DNA of 40,231 nt from Spirochaetales bacterium UBA6872 (GCA_002452215.1 DKCO01000007.1:1-40231); one strand, 5' to 3'; shown: positions 7,403-16,857, counted from the stretch's first letter. Translations and numbers: made by a program. The notes: a model not told the origin generated them from the sequence alone.

Positions 7403-9535
7403 ATGGAAATACAATCCCTTAATGGAAAATGGAAGCTAATTGCTTTGAGTATAGAGAAAAATCCAATGATCAAGAATGATGACATTCTTGATATGACCAT
7501 CCCTGGAGACCTCAATCAAACTCTCATAAATCAATATAAAATCGAAAATATTTATGTAGATAACTCAAAATGGGAGCTCAAGAGGGAGTTCAACATCAAG
7601 AAAAACGATGCAGAAAAGGTGTTTCTGAGAATGACAAGAGTCAAATCAAAAGCATCTTTAATGATAAATGATGAAGAAATCGGTTATATGGAGAATGAGT
7701 ATAAAAGCCATTACTTTGATATCTCTGACTATATAAAAGACGGAGACAATACAATCTCTATATGCTTTGAAAGCCTAAGAAGAAATACCAGTGCAATCGG
7801 CTTCTTTGGCGATATCGATTTAATTGCCACAAACGATTTCCTCCTACGCGACTACTCTATCATTCCTGTAAAGACTGGATCGGCATGGAATATAAATACA
7901 AAGCTTGAGATAGAATCTTTCATCGATAAAGAGATTTTGATCATCACAGTCTTCAAGGAAAGAAAAATTGAAAGCAAGATTAACCTCAAGCGCGGGATTG
8001 GAATATATGAAATCTCATTTGCTGTAAAAGATGAAAGTGTGGACCTATGGTGGCCAAATGGCTATGGAAAACAGCATTTGTATCCCATCGATGTATCTTT
8101 AGGCGATGTGAAGATAGAGAGATTCATCGCATTCAGGACAGTGGAGGTAAAGAAATCCAAGAACCTTGCGCTAGTAATAAATGGAAAGGCTCTCTTCATG
8201 AAGGGCGCAAATTGGTCAGGGACAAGGGATTTGCCGAACAATCAATTTTCAAAACTCGATGCAAGATATCTTGAGGCTTTTGCATCAGCAAATATGAATA
8301 TGATTCGAATTCCAAATTGCGTTGGATATGAAAGAGATGAGTTCTACAACCGTTGCGATAGACTTGGAATTGCGATATGGCAAATGCTTCCAGACAAGAT
8401 AGACGAAGAGGAGTATACGCTTCTAGAGATAAAATCACACCCATCGATAGTATTGTGGTCTGCAGAAGGAAAAGATGCTCAAAAGCTTGAAAGAAGAGAA
8501 AAAGAACTTGATCCATCACGCCCATTCTACATAGAAAGAGAGGAAAACCACTCTCATGTAAACTGGCTGTCAGGTGACGACTCAGATGCATATCATAAGA
8601 AAACACCGGACTTCATTACACAATTCGGGCTTGCATCCTACCCAAACAAGCAAACATTGATCGATATAGCAAAGAATGATGATATAAACCTTACGTCAAT
8701 CGAAATGGAGCAGCATCAGGAGAAAAAGCGCGAGATTGAAGAGATCTTTGCACTCATTGCTCGAAATTTCAACATGCCTTTGTCAAATGATAAGCTCATA
8801 TATTTGTCACAAACTTTGCAAGCTATGGCTGTCACAGATGCAACTATGGGATGGAGAGCGATGATGCCTTACACGATGGGAACACTTTTCTCATCACTAA
8901 ATGATATATATCCATCAATCTCTCAATCGTCGATTGACTACAATGGACGAGCAAAGCTTCTTCATTACGCTGCAAAGAGATTCTTCTCGAGCCTCACACC
9001 TCTTCTTTTTATCGAGAACGACAAGCTCGTTCTATACGCTTCAAATGATACTTTGTCAGATGAGGAAGTAGAAATCAAGCTGAAGTTTAGATATTTCAAC
9101 GGAAAGAAAAAAGAAAGCCATGTGTACAATGTTAAAGTTCCTTCAATGACAAGCGTCAAAGTAAAGGAAGTGGATTTGAAGAAAATCGATCGAAACAACT
9201 TATTTGCATATGCGAAGATGCAAAACAAAAACATAATCAGAGAGAGGACTGTACTTCTTGCAAGAGCCAAGACATTGAAGCTCGAGAAGCCTGAGATAAA
9301 AGCTGAGATTGAGCAAATTGGAGCAAGGAAAGCAACTATAAAGCTTTCATCATCAAAGCCAGCATTCTTCGTCTCAATGGACTCTGGTTCTACAGATGGA
9401 ATATTCTCTGACAACTTCATTGCGCTCAGGCCTACAGCTGAGAAGAACATAATATTCGACTCGCAAGATGATCTTGATATAGAGAAGCTTAAAAACGAGC
9501 TCACGATTATGGATTTGTATAGTGCAATGAATTGA
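7403..9535 (+). CDS. GH2/beta-mannosidase-like protein, probable pseudoenzyme
   Basis: The layout matches glycoside hydrolase family 2 of the beta-mannosidase type. An N-terminal jelly-roll starts SLNGKWKL, an Ig-like domain follows, then a barrel region (NGKALFMKGANW; MNMIRIPNCVGYERDEFYNRCDRLGI). HPSIVLW ends at W352. In active relatives this is followed by a GNNE-type acid/base segment; here it is SAEGKD, so that Glu is replaced or shifted. The nucleophile motif SEFG reads TQFG (Q407), a Glu-to-Gln change. At 710 aa it is shorter than typical beta-mannosidases (over 800 aa) and the loop before HPSIVLW is compressed. No signal peptide is visible, so it is probably cytoplasmic. It may be a carbohydrate-binding or regulatory remnant. 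The ATG at 7403 has AGGAGA 6 nt upstream, and a ferredoxin-type membrane gene follows after 13 nt. Confidence 0.8.
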   Translation: MEIQSLNGKWKLIALSIEKNPMIKNDDILDMTIPGDLNQTLINQYKIENIYVDNSKWELKREFNIKKNDAEKVFLRMTRVKSKASLMINDEEIGYMENEYKSHYFDISDYIKDGDNTISICFESLRRNTSAIGFFGDIDLIATNDFLLRDYSIIPVKTGSAWNINTKLEIESFIDKEILIITVFKERKIESKINLKRGIGIYEISFAVKDESVDLWWPNGYGKQHLYPIDVSLGDVKIERFIAFRTVEVKKSKNLALVINGKALFMKGANWSGTRDLPNNQFSKLDARYLEAFASANMNMIRIPNCVGYERDEFYNRCDRLGIAIWQMLPDKIDEEEYTLLEIKSHPSIVLWSAEGKDAQKLERREKELDPSRPFYIEREENHSHVNWLSGDDSDAYHKKTPDFITQFGLASYPNKQTLIDIAKNDDINLTSIEMEQHQEKKREIEEIFALIARNFNMPLSNDKLIYLSQTLQAMAVTDATMGWRAMMPYTMGTLFSSLNDIYPSISQSSIDYNGRAKLLHYAAKRFFSSLTPLLFIENDKLVLYASNDTLSDEEVEIKLKFRYFNGKKKESHVYNVKVPSMTSVKVKEVDLKKIDRNNLFAYAKMQNKNIIRERTVLLARAKTLKLEKPEIKAEIEQIGARKATIKLSSSKPAFFVSMDSGSTDGIFSDNFIALRPTAEKNIIFDSQDDLDIEKLKNELTIMDLYSAMN

Positions 9536-9548
9536 TAAGCAAAAGACA

Positions 9549-10391
9549 ATGAAAAATAGAAAAGGATTACCAAAATACACCATACCAGTAGTGTTTCTTG
9601 TACTTTTTGAAGCAATAGCAATCACACTATGGCTTTTGAAAGACAATATCTTCTATTTGATGAATTTCAGCTATATTGGCATTTGCCTTGCATTAGGACT
9701 TATGCTCTTTGTAGCAGGAAAAGGATATGCTAGGCATTTTGTCCAACTAGCAATTGGAAGCTATATGCTTATCTACCTTGGCATAATATGCCATGAGAAT
9801 ATGCAAATCGAAGGATTCTGGTATTACTTGTTTACTGGAGCATTCGAAGCAGCAACTATACACTACGCTGTAGCAAAGATCTTCGGGCCACTTGTTTTTG
9901 GGCGTGGTTGGTGCTCATATGCTTGCTGGACAACGATGGTTCTTGACTTCCTTCCATACAAAAGACCAATGACGCCAAGGCATGAGAAGCTTGGGTATCT
10001 TCGCTACCTGATGTTTGTATTGTCATTGACATTGGTATCGAGCTTGTTTCTCATGAAAGTCGCAAACATGGAAGATGTTATGTTCAGGCTATTCCTTTTA
10101 GGCAATGCTCTTTACTACATATCGGGTATCGCGCTTGCATTCATATTTAAGGACAATAGGGCCTTTTGCAAGTATCTATGCCCTGTGACAGTGTTTCTAA
10201 AGCCTATGAGCTACTTTTCGCTTATTCGCATACATTGCGACGAGAGCAAGTGCATCAATTGCAAAAAATGCTTGAGAGTTTGCCCAATGGATGTAGAAGT
10301 CAACAAGGAATCAAGAAAGAGAAAGAACGCTACAGAATGTATCTTGTGCTGTGAATGCACAAAATCATGCCCCACAAAGGCCTTGCGTTGA
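9549..10391 (+). CDS. NapH/CcoG-like membrane 4Fe-4S protein
   Basis: A 280-aa inner-membrane iron-sulfur protein with about five to six hydrophobic segments. It has the membrane motifs GRGWCSYAC (about residues 118-126) and FCKYLCPV, followed by a C-terminal ferredoxin domain with two 4Fe-4S motifs, CINCKKCLRVCP and CILCCECTKSCP. NapH, CcoG and YccM relatives pass electrons from the membrane to redox partners; the partner here is unknown. The usual CxxxCP is CxxxCW in the first membrane motif. It starts 13 nt after the GH2-like gene, probably the same transcript, with only a weak AAAAG ribosome-binding site. It converges on the RNA methyltransferase gene with a 4-nt gap and no visible terminator. 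Confidence 0.83.
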   Translation: MKNRKGLPKYTIPVVFLVLFEAIAITLWLLKDNIFYLMNFSYIGICLALGLMLFVAGKGYARHFVQLAIGSYMLIYLGIICHENMQIEGFWYYLFTGAFEAATIHYAVAKIFGPLVFGRGWCSYACWTTMVLDFLPYKRPMTPRHEKLGYLRYLMFVLSLTLVSSLFLMKVANMEDVMFRLFLLGNALYYISGIALAFIFKDNRAFCKYLCPVTVFLKPMSYFSLIRIHCDESKCINCKKCLRVCPMDVEVNKESRKRKNATECILCCECTKSCPTKALR

Positions 10392-10395
10392 GAGT

Positions 10396-11529
10396 TCATA
10401 TTCTAGCTAGCACGAATGCTGACTCTTCATGTGAAGATCCCGGATAGAAATCGAAGACCTTTGCTCTCTTGATGCAATAGCCATTGAAAAGAGGAATGTC
10501 CCTGCTAGCTGTCACACTGTTGCAAGATATGTAGATGATCTTCTCTGGTTCCCATGATGATATTAATTCAGCTACACCTTCAGCTAGACCAACTCTAGGA
10601 GGGTCAACGATTACTGTGTCGACTTTCTCTTTTGTCTTCTTTGCAAATACAGCTACATCGGATGTGTACGAGATAGCGTTTGGTGCATTTTTCTCAGAAA
10701 GCCTCAAGCACTCTTTTTGCTTCTCGACAGCATAGACATGTTTATCTGTAAACAGAGCTGAGAACGTCCCTACTCCACTATAAAGATCCATTATGCTGTC
10801 GCCTATTGCATTCTCCTTTACAAATGACAGAAGAGATGGAAGAAGAGCAAGATTCGATTGGAAGAACACATCGGCATTTACATGGTACTTTAGTCCACAG
10901 ACCGTTACGACAACATCTTCATTGCCAAGACTCACATCACTATCGCCTGAAAAGAGTGCGATTTCAGCAAATCCTGTTGCTTTGTTGATCTTGTTTTCGA
11001 ACATTTTTCGTCTAGCTTCAGCAAAAAGCACTCCGGACCTCTGGCCTAAAAGATCATTCAATTTCCCATCCAAAGCAGGGCAGAAATCTATATCGACAAG
11101 CTTGTTTGAATTCTTTGCCAAAAAACCTTGTCTTTTGCTTTTCAAGTCAACATGCACTCGAGCTCTTGAGCGATAGTTTTCAAATGGCCCATAGCAAGGG
11201 GAATCGAATTCGGGAAGAGATGTTATCTTTGCAATCCTCTTGAGGTTGTCTTTGACAATTTCCTCTTTGTATCTTGCTGACACTTCAGGCGAGACTATCT
11301 GGAAATCACAGCCTCCGCAATTACCATAATAAGGGCAAATAGGCTTTATTCGATCGGGAGATGGCTCGATAATATTCTTTGCAATTGCTTCTATATAGCC
11401 ATGCTTTTCATCGATTATATCGCACTCTACAAGCTCTCCAGCAAGTGCACCTTCAACAAATACAGTCTTTCCATTTATATGTGAAAGCCCCCTTGCTCCC
11501 GATACCAGCCTCTCTATCTTCAGGTCCAC
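10396..11529 (-). CDS. 23S rRNA/tRNA m5U methyltransferase (TrmA/RlmC/RlmD family)
   Basis: SAM-dependent RNA uridine-5-methyltransferase, 377 aa. The N-terminus is a TRAM-type domain (KIERLVSGARGLSHINGK). A four-Cys 4Fe-4S cluster motif follows, CPYYGNCGGC plus a later Cys. The methyltransferase fold has the SAM motif DLYSGVGTFS, DPPR, the catalytic Cys in YISCNS and the general base Glu in HEESAF near the C-terminus. Which RNA and which uridine it modifies cannot be decided from sequence alone. The start is GTG at 11529, inside the end of pepF (10-nt overlap), with AGAGAG 9 nt upstream. It is the last gene of the importer-pepF transcript. Confidence 0.9.
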   Translation of the reverse strand: MDLKIERLVSGARGLSHINGKTVFVEGALAGELVECDIIDEKHGYIEAIAKNIIEPSPDRIKPICPYYGNCGGCDFQIVSPEVSARYKEEIVKDNLKRIAKITSLPEFDSPCYGPFENYRSRARVHVDLKSKRQGFLAKNSNKLVDIDFCPALDGKLNDLLGQRSGVLFAEARRKMFENKINKATGFAEIALFSGDSDVSLGNEDVVVTVCGLKYHVNADVFFQSNLALLPSLLSFVKENAIGDSIMDLYSGVGTFSALFTDKHVYAVEKQKECLRLSEKNAPNAISYTSDVAVFAKKTKEKVDTVIVDPPRVGLAEGVAELISSWEPEKIIYISCNSVTASRDIPLFNGYCIKRAKVFDFYPGSSHEESAFVLARI

Positions 11530-13229
11530 TCGTTCAATCTCTCTATGTATAAACCAATCACTCCAAGGCCCTTGTTCCAGAAAGCCTTGTCCTCTATATC
11601 GATACCGATTGATGATGCAACATCATTTGCACTCATCTTTCCAGTAAGTCTCAAGATCTGATTGTAATGCTCTGGAAAGTCAGATACAGTGTCTTTCAAA
11701 GCAAAAAGCCCAAGCGCAAATAGTTGCCCAAAAGCATATGGATAGTTGTAGAAACTGAAGCTTTCGCTATAATAGTGGCCTTTGACAGCCCACATGTATG
11801 GATGTTTTACACCTATTGCATCGCCATAGGCCTTTTCTTCAGCCTCAAGCATAATCCCACATAGCCTATTTGCACTTAATTCGCCATTTTTCCTCTCTTT
11901 AAACAGTTCTCGTTCAAAATAGAATCTCGATAGTATATCGATGCAAACTTGGCATGCAGATTGTACATAAGACTCTATGATAGGCAACTGCTCATCTTTC
12001 GTACTTAATGATAGAACATGCTGGAAAAGAAGATTCTCACCAAAGATAGAAGCTGTTTCGGCAAGAGTCATTGGATACTCGCTTTGGCTTATTGGCATAT
12101 CTTTCACTCTAGAATCATGAAATGCATGGCCAAGCTCATGTGCAAGTGTTGATACAGAGTCGTAAGATGAATCGAAGTTGCATAGAATCCTAGACTCTTT
12201 TTTCAGCGGGAATGCTGTATCGTAAGCACCACCCACCTTGCCTTTTCTGGGCTCAGCATCAATCCAATTGTTGTCGAAAGCATTCTTTATAAAGAGGCCA
12301 GCTTCCTTTGAAAATGAGTTGTAGCTATCGTAGACAAGCGCCTTGGCTTCTTCGAATGTGTAGCTTTTGGGACTTTTGCCTACAGGTGCAAATAGATCAA
12401 AGAAATCCATCTTATCAAGTCCAAGGAGCTTTGCTTTCGTTCTCAAGTAGCCGGCGAACATTGTTCTTGAATCCTCAAGCGCACCAATAAGCGCATCCAA
12501 GGCTTTTCTTGTAATCCTTGATGAAAATAATGATCTATCGATAGGATCTTTCCAGCCTCTTCGCTTTTCCAATAAAAGAGTTGTACCCTTCACTCCATTT
12601 AGTGCATATGCAAGAGCAACCTCATGCTCTTTCAAGATGCTTATCTCACGATAAAATGCATCCTCTCTTATCTCTCTCGATTTGTTTGTTGCAAGCCCTC
12701 TAAGCTCGATTAGCGTCTTATCACCATTTGCTATTGTCGATGTGATAGCGCTTTGCAACCTGTCCCATGCAGATGATGATACTTTCAAGAACTCAGATGC
12801 AAGCTTCTCCTCATCAATGCTCATTTGATGCTCAGCTTGTACTTTTATCTCATCAAGCTTCAATTTGTACATCTCAAGTCCAGCACATGAGAATTCATCT
12901 GATCTCTTTGCTACATAATAGACCATTACACTCTTTGCTGATGAAAGCGATGAGCTAGCATCCTCTGTCTTAGAGACAGCTTTCATATAGCTTTCATTGG
13001 ATGAGTCTGTCGATAAAAGCGCTGATGAGTATGCATAGAGGTTTGTGCAAATCGCCGTAGCTTTATCATCAAGCTCTAACAAATCCAACAAAGGCGTTTT
13101 GCTATCCTTCGATTTTTCTTCAATCTCATTTGACAGCTCATACACGCTCTCTATGTCTCTTTCAAATTCAATCGAATCTGGAGATGGATATATTCCTTCC
13201 AAGCTCCATCTTGGCAATTTATCACTCAT
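11520..13229 (-). CDS. pepF: Oligoendopeptidase F (M3B zinc metallopeptidase)
   Basis: Cytoplasmic endopeptidase that cuts short peptides; 569 aa, close to the usual PepF length. The zinc motif HELGH occurs in LAHELGHAFHDSR, with the third ligand Glu in the LAETASIFGE segment about 25 residues later. The C-terminal FNYPYAFGQLFALGL segment is typical of the family. The ATG at 13229 has AAGGAG 6 nt upstream. It lies 29 nt after the ABC ATPase stop. A TATAAT element at 13247-13252 suggests a second promoter as well as read-through from the importer genes. Confidence 0.93.
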   Translation of the reverse strand: MSDKLPRWSLEGIYPSPDSIEFERDIESVYELSNEIEEKSKDSKTPLLDLLELDDKATAICTNLYAYSSALLSTDSSNESYMKAVSKTEDASSSLSSAKSVMVYYVAKRSDEFSCAGLEMYKLKLDEIKVQAEHQMSIDEEKLASEFLKVSSSAWDRLQSAITSTIANGDKTLIELRGLATNKSREIREDAFYREISILKEHEVALAYALNGVKGTTLLLEKRRGWKDPIDRSLFSSRITRKALDALIGALEDSRTMFAGYLRTKAKLLGLDKMDFFDLFAPVGKSPKSYTFEEAKALVYDSYNSFSKEAGLFIKNAFDNNWIDAEPRKGKVGGAYDTAFPLKKESRILCNFDSSYDSVSTLAHELGHAFHDSRVKDMPISQSEYPMTLAETASIFGENLLFQHVLSLSTKDEQLPIIESYVQSACQVCIDILSRFYFERELFKERKNGELSANRLCGIMLEAEEKAYGDAIGVKHPYMWAVKGHYYSESFSFYNYPYAFGQLFALGLFALKDTVSDFPEHYNQILRLTGKMSANDVASSIGIDIEDKAFWNKGLGVIGLYIERLNEWT

Positions 13230-13246
13230 GCAACTCTCCTTAGGAT

Positions 13247-13252
13247 ATTATA
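13247..13252 (-). promoter_or_regulatory. Possible -10 element of an internal pepF promoter
   Basis: A perfect TATAAT on the minus strand, 17 nt before the pepF ATG. The -35 region is not convincing. Confidence 0.35.
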
Positions 13253-13258
13253 TACATC

Positions 13259-13822
13259 TTATTCACGCTCTAATTCTATGACTTTCCCACCAAAAAGACG
13301 GACATCTCTATCATCATGAGTAATGACTATAAGCCCTTTTCCTTTCGAGAAAGAAAGAATTAAAGATGAAAGTTTTTTGCATAGCACATCATCAAGTCCT
13401 TGAAATGGCTCATCAAGCAATAGCCAATCATAGTCCAATAAAAGCGCTCTTATGATTGAGACTCTTCTTTTCATCCCGCCTGATAGTTCATTTACCTTAT
13501 TGTCTATCTCGTCAATAAGCCCAACCTCTGAGAGAAGATGCCTTATAAGATCCATATCTTTCGACACAGCACGCAAATTTGCCTCGACGCTTAAGTTTTC
13601 GACAAGTCTGTCTTCTTGGAATACAACCACAGGAAAACAAGGAGGGTCCTCAATAAATCCCTCATAATCTCTATCAAGAGAAGAAATAATCCTTAAAAGA
13701 GTTGTCTTTCCATATCCGGATGGAGCTTTGACAATGCTTACACCATCGCTGGCAAAATCGAAGATTCGATTCGAGAATATCTGCTTCTCTTTATAGTGCT
13801 TATCTTTTATGTGGACAATCAT
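13259..13822 (-). CDS. ABC importer ATP-binding protein (NitT/TauT type)
   Basis: ATPase of an importer. Walker A is APSGYGKTT (about residues 37-45, with Ala in place of the first Gly), the Q-loop is VVFQED, the signature LSGGMKRR, Walker B WLLLDEP, and the H-loop VITHD. At 187 aa it is short compared with the usual 240 or so, lacking part of the helical and C-terminal regions. All catalytic motifs are nevertheless present, so it should be active. Its ATG overlaps the permease stop by 4 nt (ATGA). Together with the adjacent permease and periplasmic binding protein it forms a complete transporter of unknown substrate. Confidence 0.88.
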   Translation of the reverse strand: MIVHIKDKHYKEKQIFSNRIFDFASDGVSIVKAPSGYGKTTLLRIISSLDRDYEGFIEDPPCFPVVVFQEDRLVENLSVEANLRAVSKDMDLIRHLLSEVGLIDEIDNKVNELSGGMKRRVSIIRALLLDYDWLLLDEPFQGLDDVLCKKLSSLILSFSKGKGLIVITHDDRDVRLFGGKVIELERE

Positions 13823-14574
13823 CTTTCAAGCCTCCTGAAGATTCTGTTAGATAGAAATAGCAAAATCTTCTCGAACAAAGATGCCAAGAGTATGATCACA
13901 ACAGTCCAAGCAAATAAGTCAGGAGTCGAGAAAAAGACCTTCGCATTATACAAATTCTCACCAATCGATCCATCTGGCAACCCTATGACCTCTGCAGCAA
14001 CAGCACTCTTCCAGCATAAGCCAAGCGAGGTTTTCAGCGATGTCTCAAAATAAGGAATCAAATATGGAATATAGATATATCTAGCAACACAAAAGCCCTT
14101 GATACGATATACATATGCCATCTCCAACATCTCTTTTGGAGTTTCCTTTAGCCCTTCGAGCAAGCCTGTGTAAACAATTGGGAAAACAACCATGAATGAA
14201 ATCACAACAGAGAGATTTCGCGAGCTTACCCAAACAAGAGTAAGGATTACAATAGATGCAACAGGTATTGCCCTTATGGCTTTGACCAATGGGTTTAACA
14301 AGATCTCTATAGCCGCAATTCGATATGAAAGCGATGCAAGGATAAAAGCTATTAGCAATGAAGAAAAGAAACCAATAGATACTCTGGACAAAGAAAATAA
14401 GATAGAGCTCCAAAAACTCTTCTCAAAGACCAAATGGAAAAGGCGAATCAAAACAGATAAAGGAGAAGGAAGAAATAGCTCTTGGGCTACAGCTGAGGCA
14501 AATAGTTGCCATAAAAGGAGCCATATTGCTATGGCTCCAATGTAAATAATCTTTCCTTTAGTAGTAGATTTCAT
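13819..14574 (-). CDS. ABC importer permease (SsuC/TauC type)
   Basis: Inner-membrane permease, 251 aa from the ATG at 14574. It has about six transmembrane segments and an EAA-type cytoplasmic loop (MAYVYRIKGFCVARYIYIP) that docks to the ATPase. The ATG at 14574 is chosen over an in-frame GTG at 14598 because it overlaps the binding-protein gene less (17 nt) and has GGAAAG 10 nt upstream. The stop overlaps the ATPase start. Family and gene order indicate a NitT/TauT/sulfonate-type importer. Confidence 0.87.
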   Translation of the reverse strand: MKSTTKGKIIYIGAIAIWLLLWQLFASAVAQELFLPSPLSVLIRLFHLVFEKSFWSSILFSLSRVSIGFFSSLLIAFILASLSYRIAAIEILLNPLVKAIRAIPVASIVILTLVWVSSRNLSVVISFMVVFPIVYTGLLEGLKETPKEMLEMAYVYRIKGFCVARYIYIPYLIPYFETSLKTSLGLCWKSAVAAEVIGLPDGSIGENLYNAKVFFSTPDLFAWTVVIILLASLFEKILLFLSNRIFRRLER

Positions 14575-15565
14575 CACCAGGAAGCTTTCCGCCAACACTT
14601 GCTGGATTGAATGAATAAAGGACTGAGAAATACTCTTTTAGAGCTTTTTTCATATCATCTCCTGTCAAAAGAACGATATTGCACTCAGGAAGGGCCTTCT
14701 TTGCAACAGCCTCTTTTGGAAGAATTGAGTATTTTGCTACCAGCTTTGCAGCTCCATCAACATCCATGTGTGTATAATCAACAGACTCCTTGTATGATGA
14801 CAAGAATGCATCAACAGCCTCAGGATTTGCCTTTGCAAACTCCTTGTTTACAACTGTTACTCCAGTTACCAATGGAGATCCAGCAATATCTTGCCATGCT
14901 TCATTCAAATCAATCGCTATCGATATGGAAGGATTTGACATTATAGCTGTAGTTGCAAACGGTTGAGGGAGCATCGCAACTTTAGAGCTATCATCGCCAG
15001 ATGCAATTAGTGATGCAACACACTCAGCATGCTCGCTCTTCCACTCGATAAATACATCCTTTCCAACTTCAAGCCCGGATCTAGAGAGAACAGCCTCAAG
15101 TGCAAATTGAGGTGTAGAGCCTTTGCCAGATGAATAAATAGTCTTTCCTCTTAAATCCTCAATAGTTGAAATCTTCTCGCCACCATTTTGGCATATGTAA
15201 AGGACGCCAAGTGTATTTATTGCAAGAATCTCTATCTTGGATGTGTTGTTGTAAACAACTGCAGCCAGGTTAGCAGGAATTGCTGCTATATCAGCATCGC
15301 CTTTTACAATCAATGGCACAACAGCATCAGGAGCTGACTCAAGCTGGAATGTATATTTGTTTCCATCTACAGCGCCATTCTCGGCCTTGTCCATCAACTC
15401 TACCATGCCCATAGCTGTAGGGCCTTTGAGAGCAACAACATTAACATCGACTACCTTGTCTGAAAAAGGAGAAGATTGTATTGGGCTTGTCTCTTTTGCT
15501 CCTTGAGAGAAAACAAAAGAAAGAAGCATCATAAAACTAATAATAAAAGCAGTTAATCTTTTCAT
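14558..15565 (-). CDS. Periplasmic substrate-binding protein of ABC importer
   Basis: A 335-aa solute-binding protein of the NMT1/SsuA-like fold. It has a signal peptide (MKRLTAFIISFMMLLSFVFS) followed by QGAKE, a motif often seen after the signal peptide in spirochaete binding proteins. There is no lipobox Cys, so it is probably soluble in the periplasm. Internal features include GPTAMGMVELM, IPANLAAVVYN and DLRGKTIYSSGKGSTPQ, typical of this fold. The substrate is unknown; sulfonates, nitrate, aromatic acids and vitamin precursors are all carried by this family. The ATG at 15565 has GGAGG 4 nt upstream. It heads the importer-pepF-methyltransferase transcript. Confidence 0.87.
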   Translation of the reverse strand: MKRLTAFIISFMMLLSFVFSQGAKETSPIQSSPFSDKVVDVNVVALKGPTAMGMVELMDKAENGAVDGNKYTFQLESAPDAVVPLIVKGDADIAAIPANLAAVVYNNTSKIEILAINTLGVLYICQNGGEKISTIEDLRGKTIYSSGKGSTPQFALEAVLSRSGLEVGKDVFIEWKSEHAECVASLIASGDDSSKVAMLPQPFATTAIMSNPSISIAIDLNEAWQDIAGSPLVTGVTVVNKEFAKANPEAVDAFLSSYKESVDYTHMDVDGAAKLVAKYSILPKEAVAKKALPECNIVLLTGDDMKKALKEYFSVLYSFNPASVGGKLPGDEIYY

Positions 15566-15586
15566 ATAGCCTCCAACGCATACATG

Positions 15587-15595
15587 ATTCTACCA
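15587..15595 (-). promoter_or_regulatory. Extended -10 promoter of the ABC importer operon
   Basis: On the minus strand TGGTAGAAT matches an extended -10, 21 nt before the binding-protein ATG and just ahead of the GGAGG site. The short leader holds no riboswitch that I can see. Confidence 0.5.
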
Positions 15596-15632
15596 TAACA
15601 AGATAGATATAAACAGAGCATGTGAAACAAAT

Positions 15633-15655
15633 TGCAATCAAACCAACCCATTGCA
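15633..15655 (-). terminator. Weak terminator-like hairpin after the macB permease
   Basis: TGCAAT and ATTGCA form a 6-bp stem with an 11-nt loop. On the minus strand it is followed by ATTTGTTT. It lies between the efflux operon and the importer operon; the T-tract is imperfect. Confidence 0.3.
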
Positions 15656-15672
15656 CTAGCCTGACCTAGTCC

Positions 15673-16857
15673 CTATTCATAAGATAGAGCCTCGATAGGG
15701 TCAAGCTTTGATGCCTTCTTAGCCGGGTACCAGCCAAAGAAAATCCCAACAAACATCGAAAATACAAGCGCTAGGATAATTGCAAGCCAAGAAAGATGCA
15801 ATGTCCATTTTGCGTACTTTACGATCCCATAGCTTATAAGAATACCAAACACAATACCAAGAAATCCTCCAACCAAAGTGAGGACTATCGACTCGACAAG
15901 AAACTGTCCTTGTATTGTCTTCGGTGTTGCACCTAGTGCTTTCCTTATGCCTATCTCTCTGGTTCTTTCCACAACAGACACAAGCATAATGTTCATTATT
16001 CCAATTCCTCCGACAAGCAAGGAAATTGCTGCGATAGCTGCCAAGAAGCTTGAGAAAGTCGCCGTTATCTGGTTTGCCATATCAACCAATGACGCTGGCG
16101 AATAAACCATATAGTTATCGCTATCGACAATAGATGACAAATAGCTCTCTACGTCATCTGATACTGTCAAGGGATCAAAGCCATCAGCTACTTTCAAAAT
16201 ATAGGAACTTACTTGGCTCACTCGTCTGAATCTTTGATCATATGTATTGTATGGGATGAATGCGACATTGTTGTAGCTTGAGCCGATAGTCATATCCTTT
16301 TCATCCAAAACACCGATTACTTGATAGCGTTTGGCCTGATTCCTGAAAATCGCGACATAGTTGCCCACAGCTCCACCTGCTGGGAAAAGCTCTTTTGCAA
16401 GATCCGAGCCAAGAACAACAACCTGGCGCCTGTTCAAATCATCAGTGGATGAGAAAAACGAGCCTTCCAGCAACTCGAGGTTGTTTGCCTCGAAATAGTC
16501 GGATGTGACACCTGAGATTTGTACACCTCTTTCAATCTCTTGTCCATTTCTTATATTAGCATTCGACGATACTGTTACTATGACAGATGAAATGCCTTGG
16601 ACATTCTTGATGAAATTCGATGAGAACTCTTCATCAAATTGTGAATTCTCTCGCGACCATCCAACTGGCATGACATTAATCATATCAATTCCACCGACTT
16701 GCATCGACTCAGTAATCGATTCATTTGCTGACTGGCCAAGATTCAGAATAGCAACTACAGATCCGACTCCAATTACGATTCCCAAGAGCGAGAGAAATGT
16801 TCGCATCTTGTTGCTCATCATAGAAGAGAGCGCAAGCTTAAGATTCTCGAAAAACAT
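15673..16857 (-). CDS. macB: MacB-type ABC efflux permease
   Basis: Membrane subunit of a tripartite efflux pump, 394 aa. An N-terminal transmembrane helix (LSLLGIVIGVGSVVAI) is followed by a large periplasmic MacB-PCD domain (about residues 45-250). Three C-terminal helices form the FtsX domain, with the conserved ERTREIGIRKALGA loop and the YPAKKASKLDPIEAL tail. The ATPase is a separate gene here, as in LolCDE-like and many Gram-negative and Firmicutes systems, rather than fused as in E. coli MacB. It starts with ATG at 16857 inside the ATPase gene (20-nt overlap) and is last in the tolC-macA-macB operon. The substrate may be a drug, peptide or lipoprotein-like molecule. Confidence 0.9.
   Translation of the reverse strand: MFFENLKLALSSMMSNKMRTFLSLLGIVIGVGSVVAILNLGQSANESITESMQVGGIDMINVMPVGWSRENSQFDEEFSSNFIKNVQGISSVIVTVSSNANIRNGQEIERGVQISGVTSDYFEANNLELLEGSFFSSTDDLNRRQVVVLGSDLAKELFPAGGAVGNYVAIFRNQAKRYQVIGVLDEKDMTIGSSYNNVAFIPYNTYDQRFRRVSQVSSYILKVADGFDPLTVSDDVESYLSSIVDSDNYMVYSPASLVDMANQITATFSSFLAAIAAISLLVGGIGIMNIMLVSVVERTREIGIRKALGATPKTIQGQFLVESIVLTLVGGFLGIVFGILISYGIVKYAKWTLHLSWLAIILALVFSMFVGIFFGWYPAKKASKLDPIEALSYE

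Noticed and set aside
8965..9621. Minus-strand open frame of about 218 codons opposite the GH2-like gene
   Set aside because: It is hydrophobic by complement of the real frame and lacks start signals; it is a shadow.
15566..15672. Riboswitch (thiamine or other) before the ABC importer
   Set aside because: The promoter lies about 20 nt before the ATG, leaving no room for an aptamer.
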